A stretch of 34,102 nucleotides of DNA from an uncultured Pseudomonadota bacterium (GTDB taxonomy: Bacteria; Pseudomonadota; Gammaproteobacteria; Steroidobacterales; Steroidobacteraceae): positions 1-34,102 of the forward strand of contig CAJACZ010000030.1 in NCBI GenBank assembly GCA_903938365.1, given 5' to 3'. Position 1 is the first letter of the stretch. Each line of letters opens with the position of its first letter. The position numbers and the translations under genes are program-made. This document shows, in pieces, positions 24,653 through 33,747 of this stretch. The notes beneath the pieces were generated by a model that searched no databases, had not been told where the DNA came from, and was given only the letters and a program-made list of their open reading frames with translations.

Positions 24653-26557
24653 ATGACCGATTCCGACACGAGCGCGCCGACGGCCGGCGCGGCCGAGAAA
24701 CACGGCTTCCAGGCCGAAGTGAGCGAGCTCCTTCGGCTGATGATCCATTCGCTCTACAGCCACCGCGAGATCTTCCTGCGGGAACTGATCTCCAACGCCT
24801 CGGACGCCAACGACAAGCTGCGCTTCCTGGCGCTCTCCGACCCCGCGCTGATGGCCGGCGACGGCGAGCTGCGCATCTGGATCGAGCCTGATGCCAACGC
24901 CGGCACGCTGAGCATCCGCGACAACGGCATCGGCATGAACCGCGAGGAGGCCATTGCCCACCTCGGCACCATCGCCCGCTCCGGCACCGCCGATTTCTTC
25001 CGCCGCCTCACCGGCGACCAGCAGAAAGACTCGCAGCTGATCGGCCAGTTCGGCGTCGGCTTCTACTCGGCCTTCATCGTGGCGGACGAGGTCGAGGTCT
25101 ACACCCGGAAGGCGGGCGAGCCCGCCACCGCGGGGGTGCGCTGGGCTTCCCGGGCCGACGGCGAGTTCAGCATCGAGCCCGTCGAACTCCCTGAGCGCGG
25201 CACCCGCGTCGTGCTGCACCTGAAGCCCGAGGCCAAGGAGTTCGCCGATGCCTGGCGCCTGCGCACGCTGGTGCGCCGCTATTCCGACCACATTGCCTTC
25301 CCGGTGCTGATGCCGAAGGAAGGTGAGGCCACGCTCGACTGGGAGACGGTGAACCAGGCGCAGGCGCTCTGGACGCGACCCCGCAGCGAGGTCAAGGACG
25401 AGGAATACGAGGAGTTCTACCAGCACATCGCCCACGACTTCACCGGGCCGCTGGCCTGGAGCCACAACAAGGTCGAGGGCAGGCGCGAGTACACCTCGCT
25501 GCTGTACCTGCCGGCGCGTGCACCCTTCGACCTGTTCCAGCGCGACGCGAGCCGCGGGCTGAAACTCTATGTGCGCCGCGTGTTCATCATGGACGACGCC
25601 GAACAGTTCCTGCCGATGTACCTGCGGTTCCTGCGGGGCGTCCTGGATTCGAACGACCTGCCGCTGAACGTCTCGCGCGAGCTGCTGCAGCAGGACCCCG
25701 AGGTCGAGGCGATGCGCTCGGCGTTGACGCGTCGGGCGCTGGACCTGCTGGCGCGCCTCGCCAAGGACGAACCCGGGAAGTACGCGAGCTTCTGGAAGGA
25801 ATTCGGCGCGGTGCTCAAGGAGGGCGTCGGCGAGGATGTCGCCAATCGTGACCGCATCCTGCCGCTGCTGCGTTTCGCCAGCACGCATGACGAGGACGAC
25901 ACCCCGAAGACCGCGCTGGCCGACTATCTCGCCCGCATGCAGCCCGGCCAGGAGCGGATCTACTACGTGATCGCCGAGACACCGGTCGCCGCCCGCGGCA
26001 GCCCGTACCTCGAGAAGCTGCGCACGAAGGGCGTCGAGGTGCTGCTGCTGTCCGATCGGGTCGACGAGTGGATGATGGGGCAGGTGCGCGAATTCGACGG
26101 CAAGCGCTTCAAGGACGTGGCCCGGGGCGACCTGGAACTCGGCGCGCTCGCCGACGACGCCGAGAAGGACGCTGCGGAACAGGCCACCGAGCACAGCAAG
26201 TCCCTGCTCGAGCGCGTCAAGGGCGCGCTGGGCGAGCGCGTCAGTGACGTGCGCGTCAGCACTCGGCTGACCGAGACCCCGGCCTGCCTGGTGCTGGGCG
26301 AGTCCGACCTGGGTGCCCAGATGCGGCGCATCCTGGCCGCCAGTGGCCAGACGGCTCCCGAGGCAAAGCCGGCGCTCGAACTGAACGTCGGGCATCCGCT
26401 GGTCAGGCGGATGGAGGCCACCGCGGGCGAGGCGGAGTTCGCCGACCTCGCGCTGCTGATCCACGACCAGGCCCGCCTCGCGGAATCCGGCGCGGTCGCC
26501 AATCCGGGCGAGTTCGTGCGCCGGTTGAATCGGCTGCTCGGCCAACTCATGCAATAA
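24653..26557 (+). CDS. htpG: Molecular chaperone HtpG (bacterial Hsp90)
   Basis: ATP-dependent dimeric chaperone of the cytosol. The 634-residue protein (E. coli 624) has the GHKL ATPase site: [18 protein letters not shown] with Glu44, Asn48 and Asp51, DNGIGM, and [16 protein letters not shown]. The middle domain contains [11 protein letters not shown] and [18 protein letters not shown] with the Arg finger, and the C-terminal dimerisation domain runs from about 520 to the end. The ATG at 24653 has AGGGG upstream. The sigma32 promoter at 24565-24592 explains its regulation. msrB begins seven bases after the stop, so both may respond to heat. Confidence 0.97.
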   Translation: MTDSDTSAPTAGAAEKHGFQAEVSELLRLMIHSLYSHREIFLRELISNASDANDKLRFLALSDPALMAGDGELRIWIEPDANAGTLSIRDNGIGMNREEAIAHLGTIARSGTADFFRRLTGDQQKDSQLIGQFGVGFYSAFIVADEVEVYTRKAGEPATAGVRWASRADGEFSIEPVELPERGTRVVLHLKPEAKEFADAWRLRTLVRRYSDHIAFPVLMPKEGEATLDWETVNQAQALWTRPRSEVKDEEYEEFYQHIAHDFTGPLAWSHNKVEGRREYTSLLYLPARAPFDLFQRDASRGLKLYVRRVFIMDDAEQFLPMYLRFLRGVLDSNDLPLNVSRELLQQDPEVEAMRSALTRRALDLLARLAKDEPGKYASFWKEFGAVLKEGVGEDVANRDRILPLLRFASTHDEDDTPKTALADYLARMQPGQERIYYVIAETPVAARGSPYLEKLRTKGVEVLLLSDRVDEWMMGQVREFDGKRFKDVARGDLELGALADDAEKDAAEQATEHSKSLLERVKGALGERVSDVRVSTRLTETPACLVLGESDLGAQMRRILAASGQTAPEAKPALELNVGHPLVRRMEATAGEAEFADLALLIHDQARLAESGAVANPGEFVRRLNRLLGQLMQ

Positions 26558-26564
26558 TTCCCCC

Positions 26565-26984
26565 ATGAGCAAGCCCAAGCCGACCGCAGCCGAACTGCGC
26601 CAGCGACTCACGCCCCTCGCCTTCGAGGTCACGCAGAACAAAGGCACCGAACGGGCCTTCACGGGCGCGTACACGCACCACAAGGAGCGGGGCGTCTACG
26701 CCTGCTCGTGCTGCGGGAGCGAACTGTTCGCGTCCGACACCAAGTTTGACTCCGGCTCGGGCTGGCCGAGTTTCTGGACCGCGCTGGCGGGCGACCGGGT
26801 CCGCGAAATCCGCGACTCCAGCCACGGCATGGTCCGTACCGAGGTGGTCTGCGCGCAATGCGACGCTCACCTCGGGCACGTGTTCGAGGACGGCCCGCGT
26901 CCCACCGGGCTGCGCTACTGCATCAATTCTGTCTCGCTGCAGTTCGTCCCCGGCGCAGGCGGCGCCGGGGTGGAAGGCTCTTGA
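26565..26984 (+). CDS. msrB: Peptide-methionine (R)-S-oxide reductase MsrB
   Basis: Repairs the R form of oxidised methionine in proteins. The 139-residue protein has the zinc site Cys47/Cys50 (YACSCCGSELF) and Cys96/Cys99 (CAQCDAHLGHVF). KFDSGSGWPSFW is the core strand and catalytic Cys119 lies in LRYCINSVSL. There is no signal peptide, so it acts in the cytoplasm. The likely resolving residue near 64 is Ser (FDSGSGWPS), so a thioredoxin route may use another Cys. It follows htpG by seven bases and its stop overlaps the next gene's TTG start, making a tight msrB-FKBP-amidohydrolase-hydrolase chain. Confidence 0.95.
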   Translation: MSKPKPTAAELRQRLTPLAFEVTQNKGTERAFTGAYTHHKERGVYACSCCGSELFASDTKFDSGSGWPSFWTALAGDRVREIRDSSHGMVRTEVVCAQCDAHLGHVFEDGPRPTGLRYCINSVSLQFVPGAGGAGVEGS

Positions 26985-27460
26985 GTCGCCGCGCCCGGGC
27001 GGCACGGGGCGCGCTGCCCGCGGCACTGCTCCTCGTCTCCCTCCTGCTCCCGGCCTGCCGCGGCCAGGGGCCTGATTCCCTCAGCAACTCCGCAACAGGA
27101 AGCGACATGAACCAGGCTGCGCTCGTCTCCACTGAACTCACTCCCGGCAAGGGGCCCGCGATCACCGCCGGCCAGACGGCCGTGGTGCACTACACCGGCT
27201 GGCTGCACGCGGAAGATGCTCCCGACAACAAGGGCCGCCAGTTCGACAGCTCGCGCGACCGTGGTCGTCCCTTCGAATTCCGGGTCGGCGCGGGTGAAGT
27301 CATCCGTGGCTGGGACCAGGGCGTGGCAGGCATGCTCGTCGGCAGTGAACGCCGGCTCATCATTCCCGCCGAACTGGGCTACGGCGCGCGCGGCGCGGGT
27401 GGCGTGATCCCCGGTGGCGCCACGCTCGTGTTCGACGTCGAACTGGTGGCGATCAAGTGA
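26981..27460 (+). CDS. FKBP-type peptidyl-prolyl isomerase, probable lipoprotein
   Basis: Catalyses cis-trans isomerisation at proline bonds. The FKBP domain (about residues 48-159) contains [59 protein letters not shown] and [20 protein letters not shown], with the active-site residues of the family. Two starts are possible. TTG 26981 overlaps the msrB stop (TTGA), has GGAAGG upstream, and adds a signal peptide with lipobox LLPAC (Cys26), giving a 159-residue exported lipoprotein. ATG 27107 has AGGAAG at good spacing and gives a 118-residue cytoplasmic form. I prefer the first because the signal sequence is clear. The stop overlaps the next GTG by four bases. Confidence 0.88.
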   Translation: MSRRARAARGALPAALLLVSLLLPACRGQGPDSLSNSATGSDMNQAALVSTELTPGKGPAITAGQTAVVHYTGWLHAEDAPDNKGRQFDSSRDRGRPFEFRVGAGEVIRGWDQGVAGMLVGSERRLIIPAELGYGARGAGGVIPGGATLVFDVELVAIK

Positions 27461-28743
27461 TCCGCCCGGTCCTGCTGCTGGCCGCAGGGTCCTTGGCGGC
27501 AGGACTGGCGCCCGCCGCCACCCTGATTCATGCGGGTCGCCTGATCGATGGTGTCGCGGACCGCGCCTTCACCGAGCGGACGGTCGTGGTCGAGGCCGGG
27601 CGCATCCTGGCCATCGAGCCGGGTTACCGCAGGGCAGGCGAGGGCGACACCGTGATCGACCTGCGCGGCTCGACCCTGATGCCGGGCCTCATGGACATGC
27701 ACGTCCACCTGACCAGCGAGTATGCGCGCAGCAGCGAGATCGACCGCTTCAGGAAGGATGGCGCGGACGTCGCGCTCGACGGCGCGATGTATGCGCAGCG
27801 GACCCTGCAGGCGGGCTTCACCACGGTGCGTGACCTCGGCGACTCGTTCCGCGCCAGCATCGCGCTGCGCGACGCGATCAACGCCGGCAAGGTTCCCGGT
27901 CCACGCATCTTTGCCGCAGGCAAGTCGATCGCGACCACGGGTGGCCACGCAGACCCCACCAACGGCTGGGCGGATTACCTCGGGGGAGCCGACCCGGGTC
28001 CCGTCGAAGGCGTGATCGACGGCCCGACCCAGGCGGTGCAGGCGGTGCGGCAGCGTTACAAGGACGGCTCCGATCTGGTCAAGATCACCGCGACCGGCGG
28101 CGTGCTGTCGATCGCCAAGAGCGGACTGAACCCGCAGTTCACCGAGGACGAGATCCGCGCAATCGTCACGACGGCGCGCGACTACGGCTTCAAGGTGGCG
28201 GCGCATGCCCATGGCGCGGAAGGCATGAAGCGCGCGGTGCGCGCCGGAGTCGACACCATCGAGCACGGCACCTTCATGGACGACGAGACCATCGCGCTCA
28301 TGAAGCAGAAGGGCACGTTCTATGTGCCGACCATTTCCGCCGGTCGCTGGGTGGCCGACCGGTCCCGCGAAGAGGGCTTCTTCCCTGCGGTGGTGCGCCC
28401 GAAGGCGGCGCTCGTGGGGCCCCAGATCCAGGATACCTTCGCCCGCGCCATCAAGGCCGGGGTGCGCATTCTGTTCGGCACGGATACCGGCGTTTCACCG
28501 CACGGCGACAACGCCGCCGAATTCGTGCTGATGGTGGAGGCGGGCATGGCACCGATGGCGGCAATCAGATCGGCCACGTCCGAGACCGCTAAATTCCTCG
28601 AGATCGACGATCGACTGGGCAGCGTGCAGGCGGGCAGGCTCGCCGATCTCGTGGCGGTACCCGGGGATCCGCTGGCCGACATTTCGGCGATGCGCCGTGT
28701 CCACTTCGTGATGAAGGACGGTGTCGTCCATCGTCGCCCCTGA
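27457..28743 (+). CDS. Exported metal-dependent amidohydrolase (prolidase-like imidazolonepropionase/Xaa-Pro group)
   Basis: A 428-residue member of the amidohydrolase superfamily with a signal peptide (about 1-21, ending GLAPAAT), so probably periplasmic. Metal ligands appear as HVH at 82-84, Lys209 in LVKITATGG (the carboxylated lysine of binuclear members), His250 in AAHAHG, His270 in IEHGTF, and Asp343 in FGTDTG. The combination of signal peptide, LVKI.A.GG and TDTGV is typical of the Xaa-Pro/Xaa-Arg dipeptidase-like branch; the true substrate is unknown. The start is a GTG overlapping the FKBP stop by four bases (GTGA). The next gene begins 23 bases before this one ends. Confidence 0.88.
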   Translation: MIRPVLLLAAGSLAAGLAPAATLIHAGRLIDGVADRAFTERTVVVEAGRILAIEPGYRRAGEGDTVIDLRGSTLMPGLMDMHVHLTSEYARSSEIDRFRKDGADVALDGAMYAQRTLQAGFTTVRDLGDSFRASIALRDAINAGKVPGPRIFAAGKSIATTGGHADPTNGWADYLGGADPGPVEGVIDGPTQAVQAVRQRYKDGSDLVKITATGGVLSIAKSGLNPQFTEDEIRAIVTTARDYGFKVAAHAHGAEGMKRAVRAGVDTIEHGTFMDDETIALMKQKGTFYVPTISAGRWVADRSREEGFFPAVVRPKAALVGPQIQDTFARAIKAGVRILFGTDTGVSPHGDNAAEFVLMVEAGMAPMAAIRSATSETAKFLEIDDRLGSVQAGRLADLVAVPGDPLADISAMRRVHFVMKDGVVHRRP

Positions 28744-29383
28744 GTCGCTGTCGATTGCGGGCCCCGCGGGCCCGATCGAGGCGCTCCTCGAGCGGCCTGC
28801 ACCCGGGGTGGCGGGCGGGCCGCCTGCGGCCTTCGGCGTCATCTGCCATCCGCATCCGCAGTTCGGCGGGACGCTCACGAACAAGGTCGTGCATACCGTG
28901 GCGCGCGCGTTCCGCGAACGGGGGGTTCCCACCCTGCGCTTCAATTTCCGCGGTGTCGGGGCATCGGCCGGAACCTACGACGAGGGCCGGGGCGAGACGG
29001 ACGACCTGCTCGCGGTGGTGGACTGGGGTCGGGCGCGCTGGCCGCAGGGTGCACTCTGGCTTGCCGGCTTCTCCTTCGGTTCGTATGTTGCGCTGCGGTC
29101 GCTGTCCCGTCTCGCCCCGCGACTGCTGGTGACGGTGGCGCCACCGGTGGGCCGCTGGGATTTTTCGGCCGCGCGCTTCCCCGCCTGCCCCTGGCTGATC
29201 GTGCAGGGCGACCAGGATGAACTTGTCGACCATGCCGCCGTGGCGCGCTGGAGCGAGGGTTCCGGGGCGGGGGCCCAGACCCTGCTGCTGTCGGGTGCAG
29301 ACCATTTCTTCCATGGTCGGCTGCATGAAGTCCGCGAGGGCGTCGAAGCCTTCGCGCGGCAGGTTCAGGCCCGCAGCGAGTAA
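28721..29383 (+). CDS. Alpha/beta hydrolase (dienelactone-hydrolase-like, COG2945 type)
   Basis: A 220-residue cytoplasmic alpha/beta hydrolase. It shows [34 protein letters not shown] with the oxyanion region, the nucleophile elbow GFSFGS with Ser118, VQGDQDELV with Asp166, and GADHFFHG with His195. The HPHP.FGG.M.NKVV and FNFRGVG.S.G motifs define a small family common in proteobacteria, of unknown substrate. The start is a GTG at 28721 inside the amidohydrolase gene with GAAGGA upstream, implying coupled translation. It ends 19 bases inside the convergent response-regulator gene. Confidence 0.88.
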   Translation: MSSIVAPESLSIAGPAGPIEALLERPAPGVAGGPPAAFGVICHPHPQFGGTLTNKVVHTVARAFRERGVPTLRFNFRGVGASAGTYDEGRGETDDLLAVVDWGRARWPQGALWLAGFSFGSYVALRSLSRLAPRLLVTVAPPVGRWDFSAARFPACPWLIVQGDQDELVDHAAVARWSEGSGAGAQTLLLSGADHFFHGRLHEVREGVEAFARQVQARSE

Positions 29384-30033
29384 CCGACGCCCCGGACCGT
29401 GTGGATCAGCGGCCGCGCGAAATCGCGGTCCACCGCCTGGCGCAGTCGGCTCACGTGGACGTCGACCACATTGGTCTCGGGGTCGAAGTGGATGTCCCAG
29501 ACCTGCTCCAGCAGCATGCGGCGGGTGACCACCTGGCCCGCATGCCGCACCAGGAACTCCAGCAGCCGGAACTCCCGCGAGGTCAGGTCGAGGTTTCTGC
29601 CTGCGCGGCTGGCCTTCCGCTCCAGCAGATCGAGTTCCAGGTCATCCACGCGCAGTGCGGTCGAGGCGGTCGAGGCGCGACGGCGCAGCAGTGATTCGAC
29701 CCGCGCGACGAGTTCCTCGACCGCGAAGGGTTTGCCCAGGTAGTCGTCGCTGCCTGCGCGCAGCCCCCGCACCCGTTCATCGACGGAATCGAGCGCCGAG
29801 ACCACGATGATCGGTGCCTGGTTGCCGCGGGCGCGGATCGCGCGCACGATGTCCAGGCCATCGTGCTGCGGCAGCATGCGATCTGTGATCACGAGGTCGA
29901 ACCTGCCGCTGCACGCCGCCTCGAGGCCCGCGTCGCCCTGGTCATGGCAGGTGACGTCGAAGCCCCGGTCGCGCAACGCGTTGCAGATCTCGTGCGAGAC
30001 CTGGGCGTCGTCTTCGATCAACAGCAGGGGCAT
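29365..30033 (-). CDS. OmpR-family two-component response regulator (system 1)
   Basis: A 222-residue regulator. The receiver domain (about 1-115) has LLLIEDDA with the acid pair, phospho-acceptor Asp51 in LVITDRMLPQHDG, and LGKPFAVEELVARV with the conserved Lys. The winged-helix domain (about 128-220) contains LDLTSREFRLLEFLVRHAGQ, NVVDVHVSRLRQAVD and [11 protein letters not shown]. The open frame continues upstream but overlaps the kinase gene on the other strand; ATG 30033 is the normal MPLLLIEDD start. It is divergent from its probable kinase with a 45-base gap, an unusual layout for an OmpR-type pair, and it has its own promoter at 30060-30089. The 3' end overlaps the hydrolase gene by 19 bases. 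Confidence 0.93.
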   Translation of the reverse strand: MPLLLIEDDAQVSHEICNALRDRGFDVTCHDQGDAGLEAACSGRFDLVITDRMLPQHDGLDIVRAIRARGNQAPIIVVSALDSVDERVRGLRAGSDDYLGKPFAVEELVARVESLLRRRASTASTALRVDDLELDLLERKASRAGRNLDLTSREFRLLEFLVRHAGQVVTRRMLLEQVWDIHFDPETNVVDVHVSRLRQAVDRDFARPLIHTVRGVGYSLRA

Positions 30034-30059
30034 GGCGGTCTTGCTCGCATCGCGCCGGG

Positions 30060-30089
30060 ATTCTAGGCTGGTCACCCTATGGCTGTCAT
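30060..30089 (-). promoter_or_regulatory. Sigma70-type promoter of response regulator 1
   Basis: On the minus strand ATGACA (30084-30089), 18 bases, then TAGAAT (30060-30065): five of six matches in both hexamers. The -35 lies within the first codons of the divergent kinase gene. Predicted leader about 20 bases. Confidence 0.6.
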
Positions 30090-31515
30090 TTCCGACAAGC
30101 GGATCGCACTGGCGGCGCTGCTCGCGACCGCTTGCGTCGCACTGGGCATCGCCGGTGCCCTGCAATGGCTGCACCTGAGGCTCTACAGCCTGTATGACCA
30201 GGAGATGTTCGAACTCCTGGACCGCGAACTCGCGGCCCGACAGCAGATAGACCGCATTCAGGGCAGGGATTTTCTGCTCGCGGGGCTGCGCTGGCGGCTC
30301 GACTACCCGGGCAAGGGCGACTACCTGTTCTTTCAGGATGCTGCGGGCCGACGGGTGCTCGGCGATCTGGCGCGGCTGCCGGGTGGCCAGGCGGCGGTGA
30401 CGGCGCCCGGCGGTCGCCTCCGCGTCGATCTGCCGAGCGGGCGCGACGCGCACGTGGTCTCGGCTCGTCTCGACGACGGGGCGCTCCTCGTCGTGAGCCA
30501 CGAGGACCAGCGAGGCGTCGAGCTCGGCCGCTCCACCGGCATTGCGGCGCTGATGGCGATCTTCGCGGCCGCCCTCGTGGGGCTGCTCGCCGTGGTGGGT
30601 TTCAATCGATACCTGCTGTCGCGTATCGACGGCATCGCGACGGCAGCGCGGGACATCATGCGCGGGCAGATGGCGGCGCGCGCTCCCGAGGGGCAGCGAC
30701 TCGACGCGCTGGGCGGCCTGGCGCGTACCTTCAATGAAATGCTCGACCAGAACGAAGCCCTGGTGACCGGCCTGCGCACGGTGACTGAGAGCCTGGCGCA
30801 CGACTTCCGGGCGCCGCTGCTGCGCGTCAGCCGGTCGATCGGCGCCGCGCGCCTCGTCGGCGATCCTATAGCGCGCGAAGCCGCGCTGGCGCGCGCCGAA
30901 ACCGAAGCGATGCACGCCCTGCAGAGCTTCAACGCGCTGGTGAACCTGGCGCGCGCGGAATCCGGGTTGTCGCGCGAGTCGATGGAACCGGTCGATCTCG
31001 CCGCCCTGGCTACCGACCTCTGCGACCTGTTCGAGCCGGTCATCGAGGCACGCGGCCAGCGTCTGGAGCGCGATATCGTGTCCTGTGTCGCGATCGCGCA
31101 TCGGCAGATCCTGTCGCAGGCTCTCGGCAACCTGCTCGAAAACGCGATCAAGTATTCGCCTGCGGGCACGGTGCTGCGCGTGGCGGTCCGGCCGGGCCGG
31201 GCTGGCGGGGGCCCAGTGCTCGTCGTCGAGGACGGGGGGCCCGGCATCCCCGCCGAGGCCCGTGAACGGGCACTGCGGCCGTTCGTCCGGCTGGACGCGC
31301 AGGCCGGCTCTCCCGGCTGCGGCATGGGTCTCGCCATCGCCGCGGCGGTGGCGCGGCTGCACCGCGGTAGCCTGCTCCTGGAGGATGCCGGTCCAGGCCT
31401 GCGGGTCACGCTCAGAATGGGTCCGCTGGAGCCGCAGGCCGCGCTCAGTCCCGCGACGGAGGAGCCTCGCGCGCCGCAGTTGGCGCACCGGCCGCCAGGG
31501 GCAGCCACAGTCTGA
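30079..31515 (+). CDS. Sensor histidine kinase (system 1)
   Basis: Membrane sensor of 478 residues: transmembrane segments at about 8-30 and 153-176 around a periplasmic domain of some 120 residues, a HAMP linker, and the dimerisation/phospho-acceptor helix with His241 in ESLAHDFRAPLLRV. The ATPase domain has NLLENAIKYSP, VVEDGGPGIP and GMGLAIAAAVARLHRG. The H-box reads AHDFRAPL rather than SHELRTPL, as in several other HAMP kinases. A long Pro/Ala-rich tail follows the ATPase domain. No Shine-Dalgarno sequence precedes the ATG, and a weak TTGCTC/TAGGCT pair would start transcription at or near it. Its last 71 bases overlap the convergent kinase of system 2. Confidence 0.92.
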   Translation: MAVISDKRIALAALLATACVALGIAGALQWLHLRLYSLYDQEMFELLDRELAARQQIDRIQGRDFLLAGLRWRLDYPGKGDYLFFQDAAGRRVLGDLARLPGGQAAVTAPGGRLRVDLPSGRDAHVVSARLDDGALLVVSHEDQRGVELGRSTGIAALMAIFAAALVGLLAVVGFNRYLLSRIDGIATAARDIMRGQMAARAPEGQRLDALGGLARTFNEMLDQNEALVTGLRTVTESLAHDFRAPLLRVSRSIGAARLVGDPIAREAALARAETEAMHALQSFNALVNLARAESGLSRESMEPVDLAALATDLCDLFEPVIEARGQRLERDIVSCVAIAHRQILSQALGNLLENAIKYSPAGTVLRVAVRPGRAGGGPVLVVEDGGPGIPAEARERALRPFVRLDAQAGSPGCGMGLAIAAAVARLHRGSLLLEDAGPGLRVTLRMGPLEPQAALSPATEEPRAPQLAHRPPGAATV

Positions 31516-32860
31516 TCTCGAGTCCTGCTGGCGCATCGGGGCGGCTGCCCGGCAGGTTGTGAGCCTCGATCGAACCTCCGTGCGCGCGCATCACCCGCGC
31601 GGCAATGGCCAGTCCCAGGCCGGTGCCGCCCGTGTCCCTGCCGCGATCCGTTTCGACCCGGTGGAAGGGCTCGAAGACCCGTTGTCGTTCCGAGTCCGGA
31701 AGTCCGGGGCCCGAGTCCCGCACCGCGAGCCGGGCGCGTCCGTCCGCGAGCCTGTCGAGGTCGAGACGGACCGCGGATCCGGGCGGCGTGTAACGCAAGG
31801 CGTTGCGGATCACGTTCTCGATCGCGGCCGACAGCCAGTGTGGATCGGCGTCCACGAAGACGTCGGCCAGCGGCGGGGTCCATTCGAGGCGACGGCCGTT
31901 TGCATCGGCTTCGAACCGCGCGTCGATCGCGAGACGATCCACCAGGGCGACCAGGTCGAGGCGCTCGCGCAGCATGGATCCTGCGCCTGCCTCGAGCCGC
32001 GAGACATCCAGGATGCTGCCGATCAGGGCATCGAGTCGCTCGATTTCCCGGTCGACCCGCTCCAGTTGGCGCATGACGTCCGCTCCAGGCTGGCGGGCGA
32101 GTCCGGTGGCCAGCCGCATCCGCGCCAGCGGCGAGCGCAGTTCGTGCGAGACGTCGCGCAGCAGTCGTTCACGTGCCTCGATCAGCTCCGAGAGGCGTCC
32201 TGCCATGGCATCGAACGCACTGCCCAGCCGTCCCAGTTCGTCGCGGCGACGCGTGGTGCTGGCGGCGACGCGGGCGCCGAGCCGGCCCGCGGCGAGCTGT
32301 CCGGTGGCACGCTGCAGGTCGAGGATGGGGCGGGTGATGGACCGTGCCAGCAGCCCGCTCACCAGTGCCGCCACGCCCAGGGCCAGCAGCAGCAGCGGCT
32401 GCCGGAGGTCGGGCCGCCCGAACAGCCCGCCACGGGGCCGCGGCGGTGCGAGCAACCGGAACTGTTCGCCGTCGGGGGCGATGAGCAGCGGCAGCCGCTG
32501 CGGGACCCGCAGCGTGACGCCGGGCGCGCCGGGGAGTGCAACGTCGCGCTCCAGCGCGGCAGGCCCGCGCAGTCGCGGCGGCAGTCGACGCCCGAGTATG
32601 TCCTTGCCCGATTCGTCGATCAGCAGGACCCGGCGGCCGCGGCGTTCTTCCCTGTCGGACTCTTCGGCCCACGCCACGAGGCCCTCGCGGCCCCCCGCCG
32701 CCAGGGCGCGTGCGGCCTCGCCCGCGACATCGCTCAGGGCGATGCCGCCCTCGTCCTGTCGTTCCGAGAGCACCCACCAGGTGATGAAGATGGCGCCTGC
32801 GCCGATCAGCAGCAGTGCCGCGAAGAACGACGCGAAGATGCGCAGGGACAGCCGGTTCAT
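31445..32860 (-). CDS. Sensor histidine kinase (system 2, CpxA-like)
   Basis: A 471-residue inner-membrane kinase. The first transmembrane segment is at about 8-31, then a sensor domain of about 125 residues, the second at about 155-172, and HAMP with LARSITRPILDLQRATGQLA. The acceptor site is His239 in RDVSHELRSPLARMRLA. The ATPase domain shows NVIRNALRYTP, VRDSGPGLPDSE, FEPFHRVE and GTGLGLAIAARVMRAHGG. This is a classical CpxA/EnvZ-type kinase. Its ATG overlaps the stop of regulator 2 by four bases, so both come from one message. With a CpxP/Spy-like gene divergent to the operon, an envelope-stress role is likely but not proven. Confidence 0.94.
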   Translation of the reverse strand: MNRLSLRIFASFFAALLLIGAGAIFITWWVLSERQDEGGIALSDVAGEAARALAAGGREGLVAWAEESDREERRGRRVLLIDESGKDILGRRLPPRLRGPAALERDVALPGAPGVTLRVPQRLPLLIAPDGEQFRLLAPPRPRGGLFGRPDLRQPLLLLALGVAALVSGLLARSITRPILDLQRATGQLAAGRLGARVAASTTRRRDELGRLGSAFDAMAGRLSELIEARERLLRDVSHELRSPLARMRLATGLARQPGADVMRQLERVDREIERLDALIGSILDVSRLEAGAGSMLRERLDLVALVDRLAIDARFEADANGRRLEWTPPLADVFVDADPHWLSAAIENVIRNALRYTPPGSAVRLDLDRLADGRARLAVRDSGPGLPDSERQRVFEPFHRVETDRGRDTGGTGLGLAIAARVMRAHGGSIEAHNLPGSRPDAPAGLEIRLWLPLAAGAPTAAREAPPSRD

Positions 32861-33573
32861 GCGTGGCCCGTCTCGAGCAGTTCATAGCCCGCACCGCGCA
32901 CGGCGCGGATCTCGATGCCGCAGCCGCCGGCGCGCTCGAGCTTGCGCCGCAGGTTGTTCACGTGGGTGTCGACGCTGCGGTCATAGGCGGTGAGTCGCCT
33001 GCCCAGCGCCCGCTCGGTGAGTCCCGCGCGCTCGACGAGGCTGCCTTTCTCGCGGATCAGGCAAGCGAGCACACGCCACTCCGCGCCGGTGAGATCCAGC
33101 GGGACACCGCCAGCCTCGGCGCGGCGGCGCACCGGGTCCAGTTGCAGTGTTCCTGCAGCAAGCGGCCTGGAGTCGGCCTCCGGTGCGCCCGTGCCTTCGC
33201 CGGTCGTGGTCACGCGGCGCAGCACCGCGCGCAGCCGTGCTGCCAGTTCACGCGGATCGAAGGGTTTGGTGAGGTAGTCGTCCGCGCCCAGTTCCAGCCC
33301 CAGGATCCGGTCGATGGCGTCGCCGCGGGCGGTCAGCATGAGGATCGGCAGCCGCGGCCACTGCGCGCGCAGTTCCTTGAGGAGCGCGAAGCCGTTGCGT
33401 CCCGGCAGCATCACGTCGAGCACCACCAGGTCCGGCACGTCGCCCACGATGACAGGGTCGTCGCCACGGGCATCGTCGCGCAGCGTGACATCGAAGCCTT
33501 CGTGCCCGAGGAACTCGGCCAGCATCGAGGCGAGCTCCCGGTCGTCGTCGATGACGAGGATCCTGGGTCTCAT
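32857..33573 (-). CDS. OmpR-family response regulator (system 2, CpxR-like)
   Basis: A 238-residue regulator. The receiver domain has ILVIDDDRELASML with the acid triad, acceptor Asp53 in LVVLDVMLPGRNG, and LTKPFDPRELAARL. The winged-helix domain contains LDLTGAEWRVLACLIREKGS, RSVDTHVNNLRRKLE and IRAVRGAGYELL. CpxR and its relatives share LT.TEF.LL and SIDVHISNLRRKL-type helices, which fits. A TTG at 33627 is in frame, but ATG 33573 gives the normal MRPRILVIDDD start. It heads the two-gene operon with kinase 2. The 174-base region to the divergent periplasmic protein gene carries a perfect 16-base palindrome. Confidence 0.93.
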   Translation of the reverse strand: MRPRILVIDDDRELASMLAEFLGHEGFDVTLRDDARGDDPVIVGDVPDLVVLDVMLPGRNGFALLKELRAQWPRLPILMLTARGDAIDRILGLELGADDYLTKPFDPRELAARLRAVLRRVTTTGEGTGAPEADSRPLAAGTLQLDPVRRRAEAGGVPLDLTGAEWRVLACLIREKGSLVERAGLTERALGRRLTAYDRSVDTHVNNLRRKLERAGGCGIEIRAVRGAGYELLETGHA

Positions 33574-33622
33574 GGTGTCGGGTGGCTGTCCATCACAGGC
33601 GGTATGTTGCCGCCGATGGCGG

Positions 33623-33638
33623 AGCAATGCTCATTGCT
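33623..33638. promoter_or_regulatory. Perfect 16-base palindrome between regulator 2 and the CpxP/Spy-like gene
   Basis: AGCAATGCTCATTGCT has 7-base arms and a 2-base centre and lies in the divergent promoter region, 50 bases before the regulator ATG and about 110 before the other gene. A TTGACA (33649-33654, plus strand) lies next to it with no clear -10, as expected for an activated promoter. It could be an operator for regulator 2 or another factor. Confidence 0.45.
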
Positions 33639-33747
33639 GAAGCATTTCTTGACACAACTTTGCAGCCTCTTGGCGGAAACAACGGCGATTTCCGCGGTCG
33701 AATCAGCCAGCATCAACCCAAGGGACCACCCAGGAGAACCCGGAATC

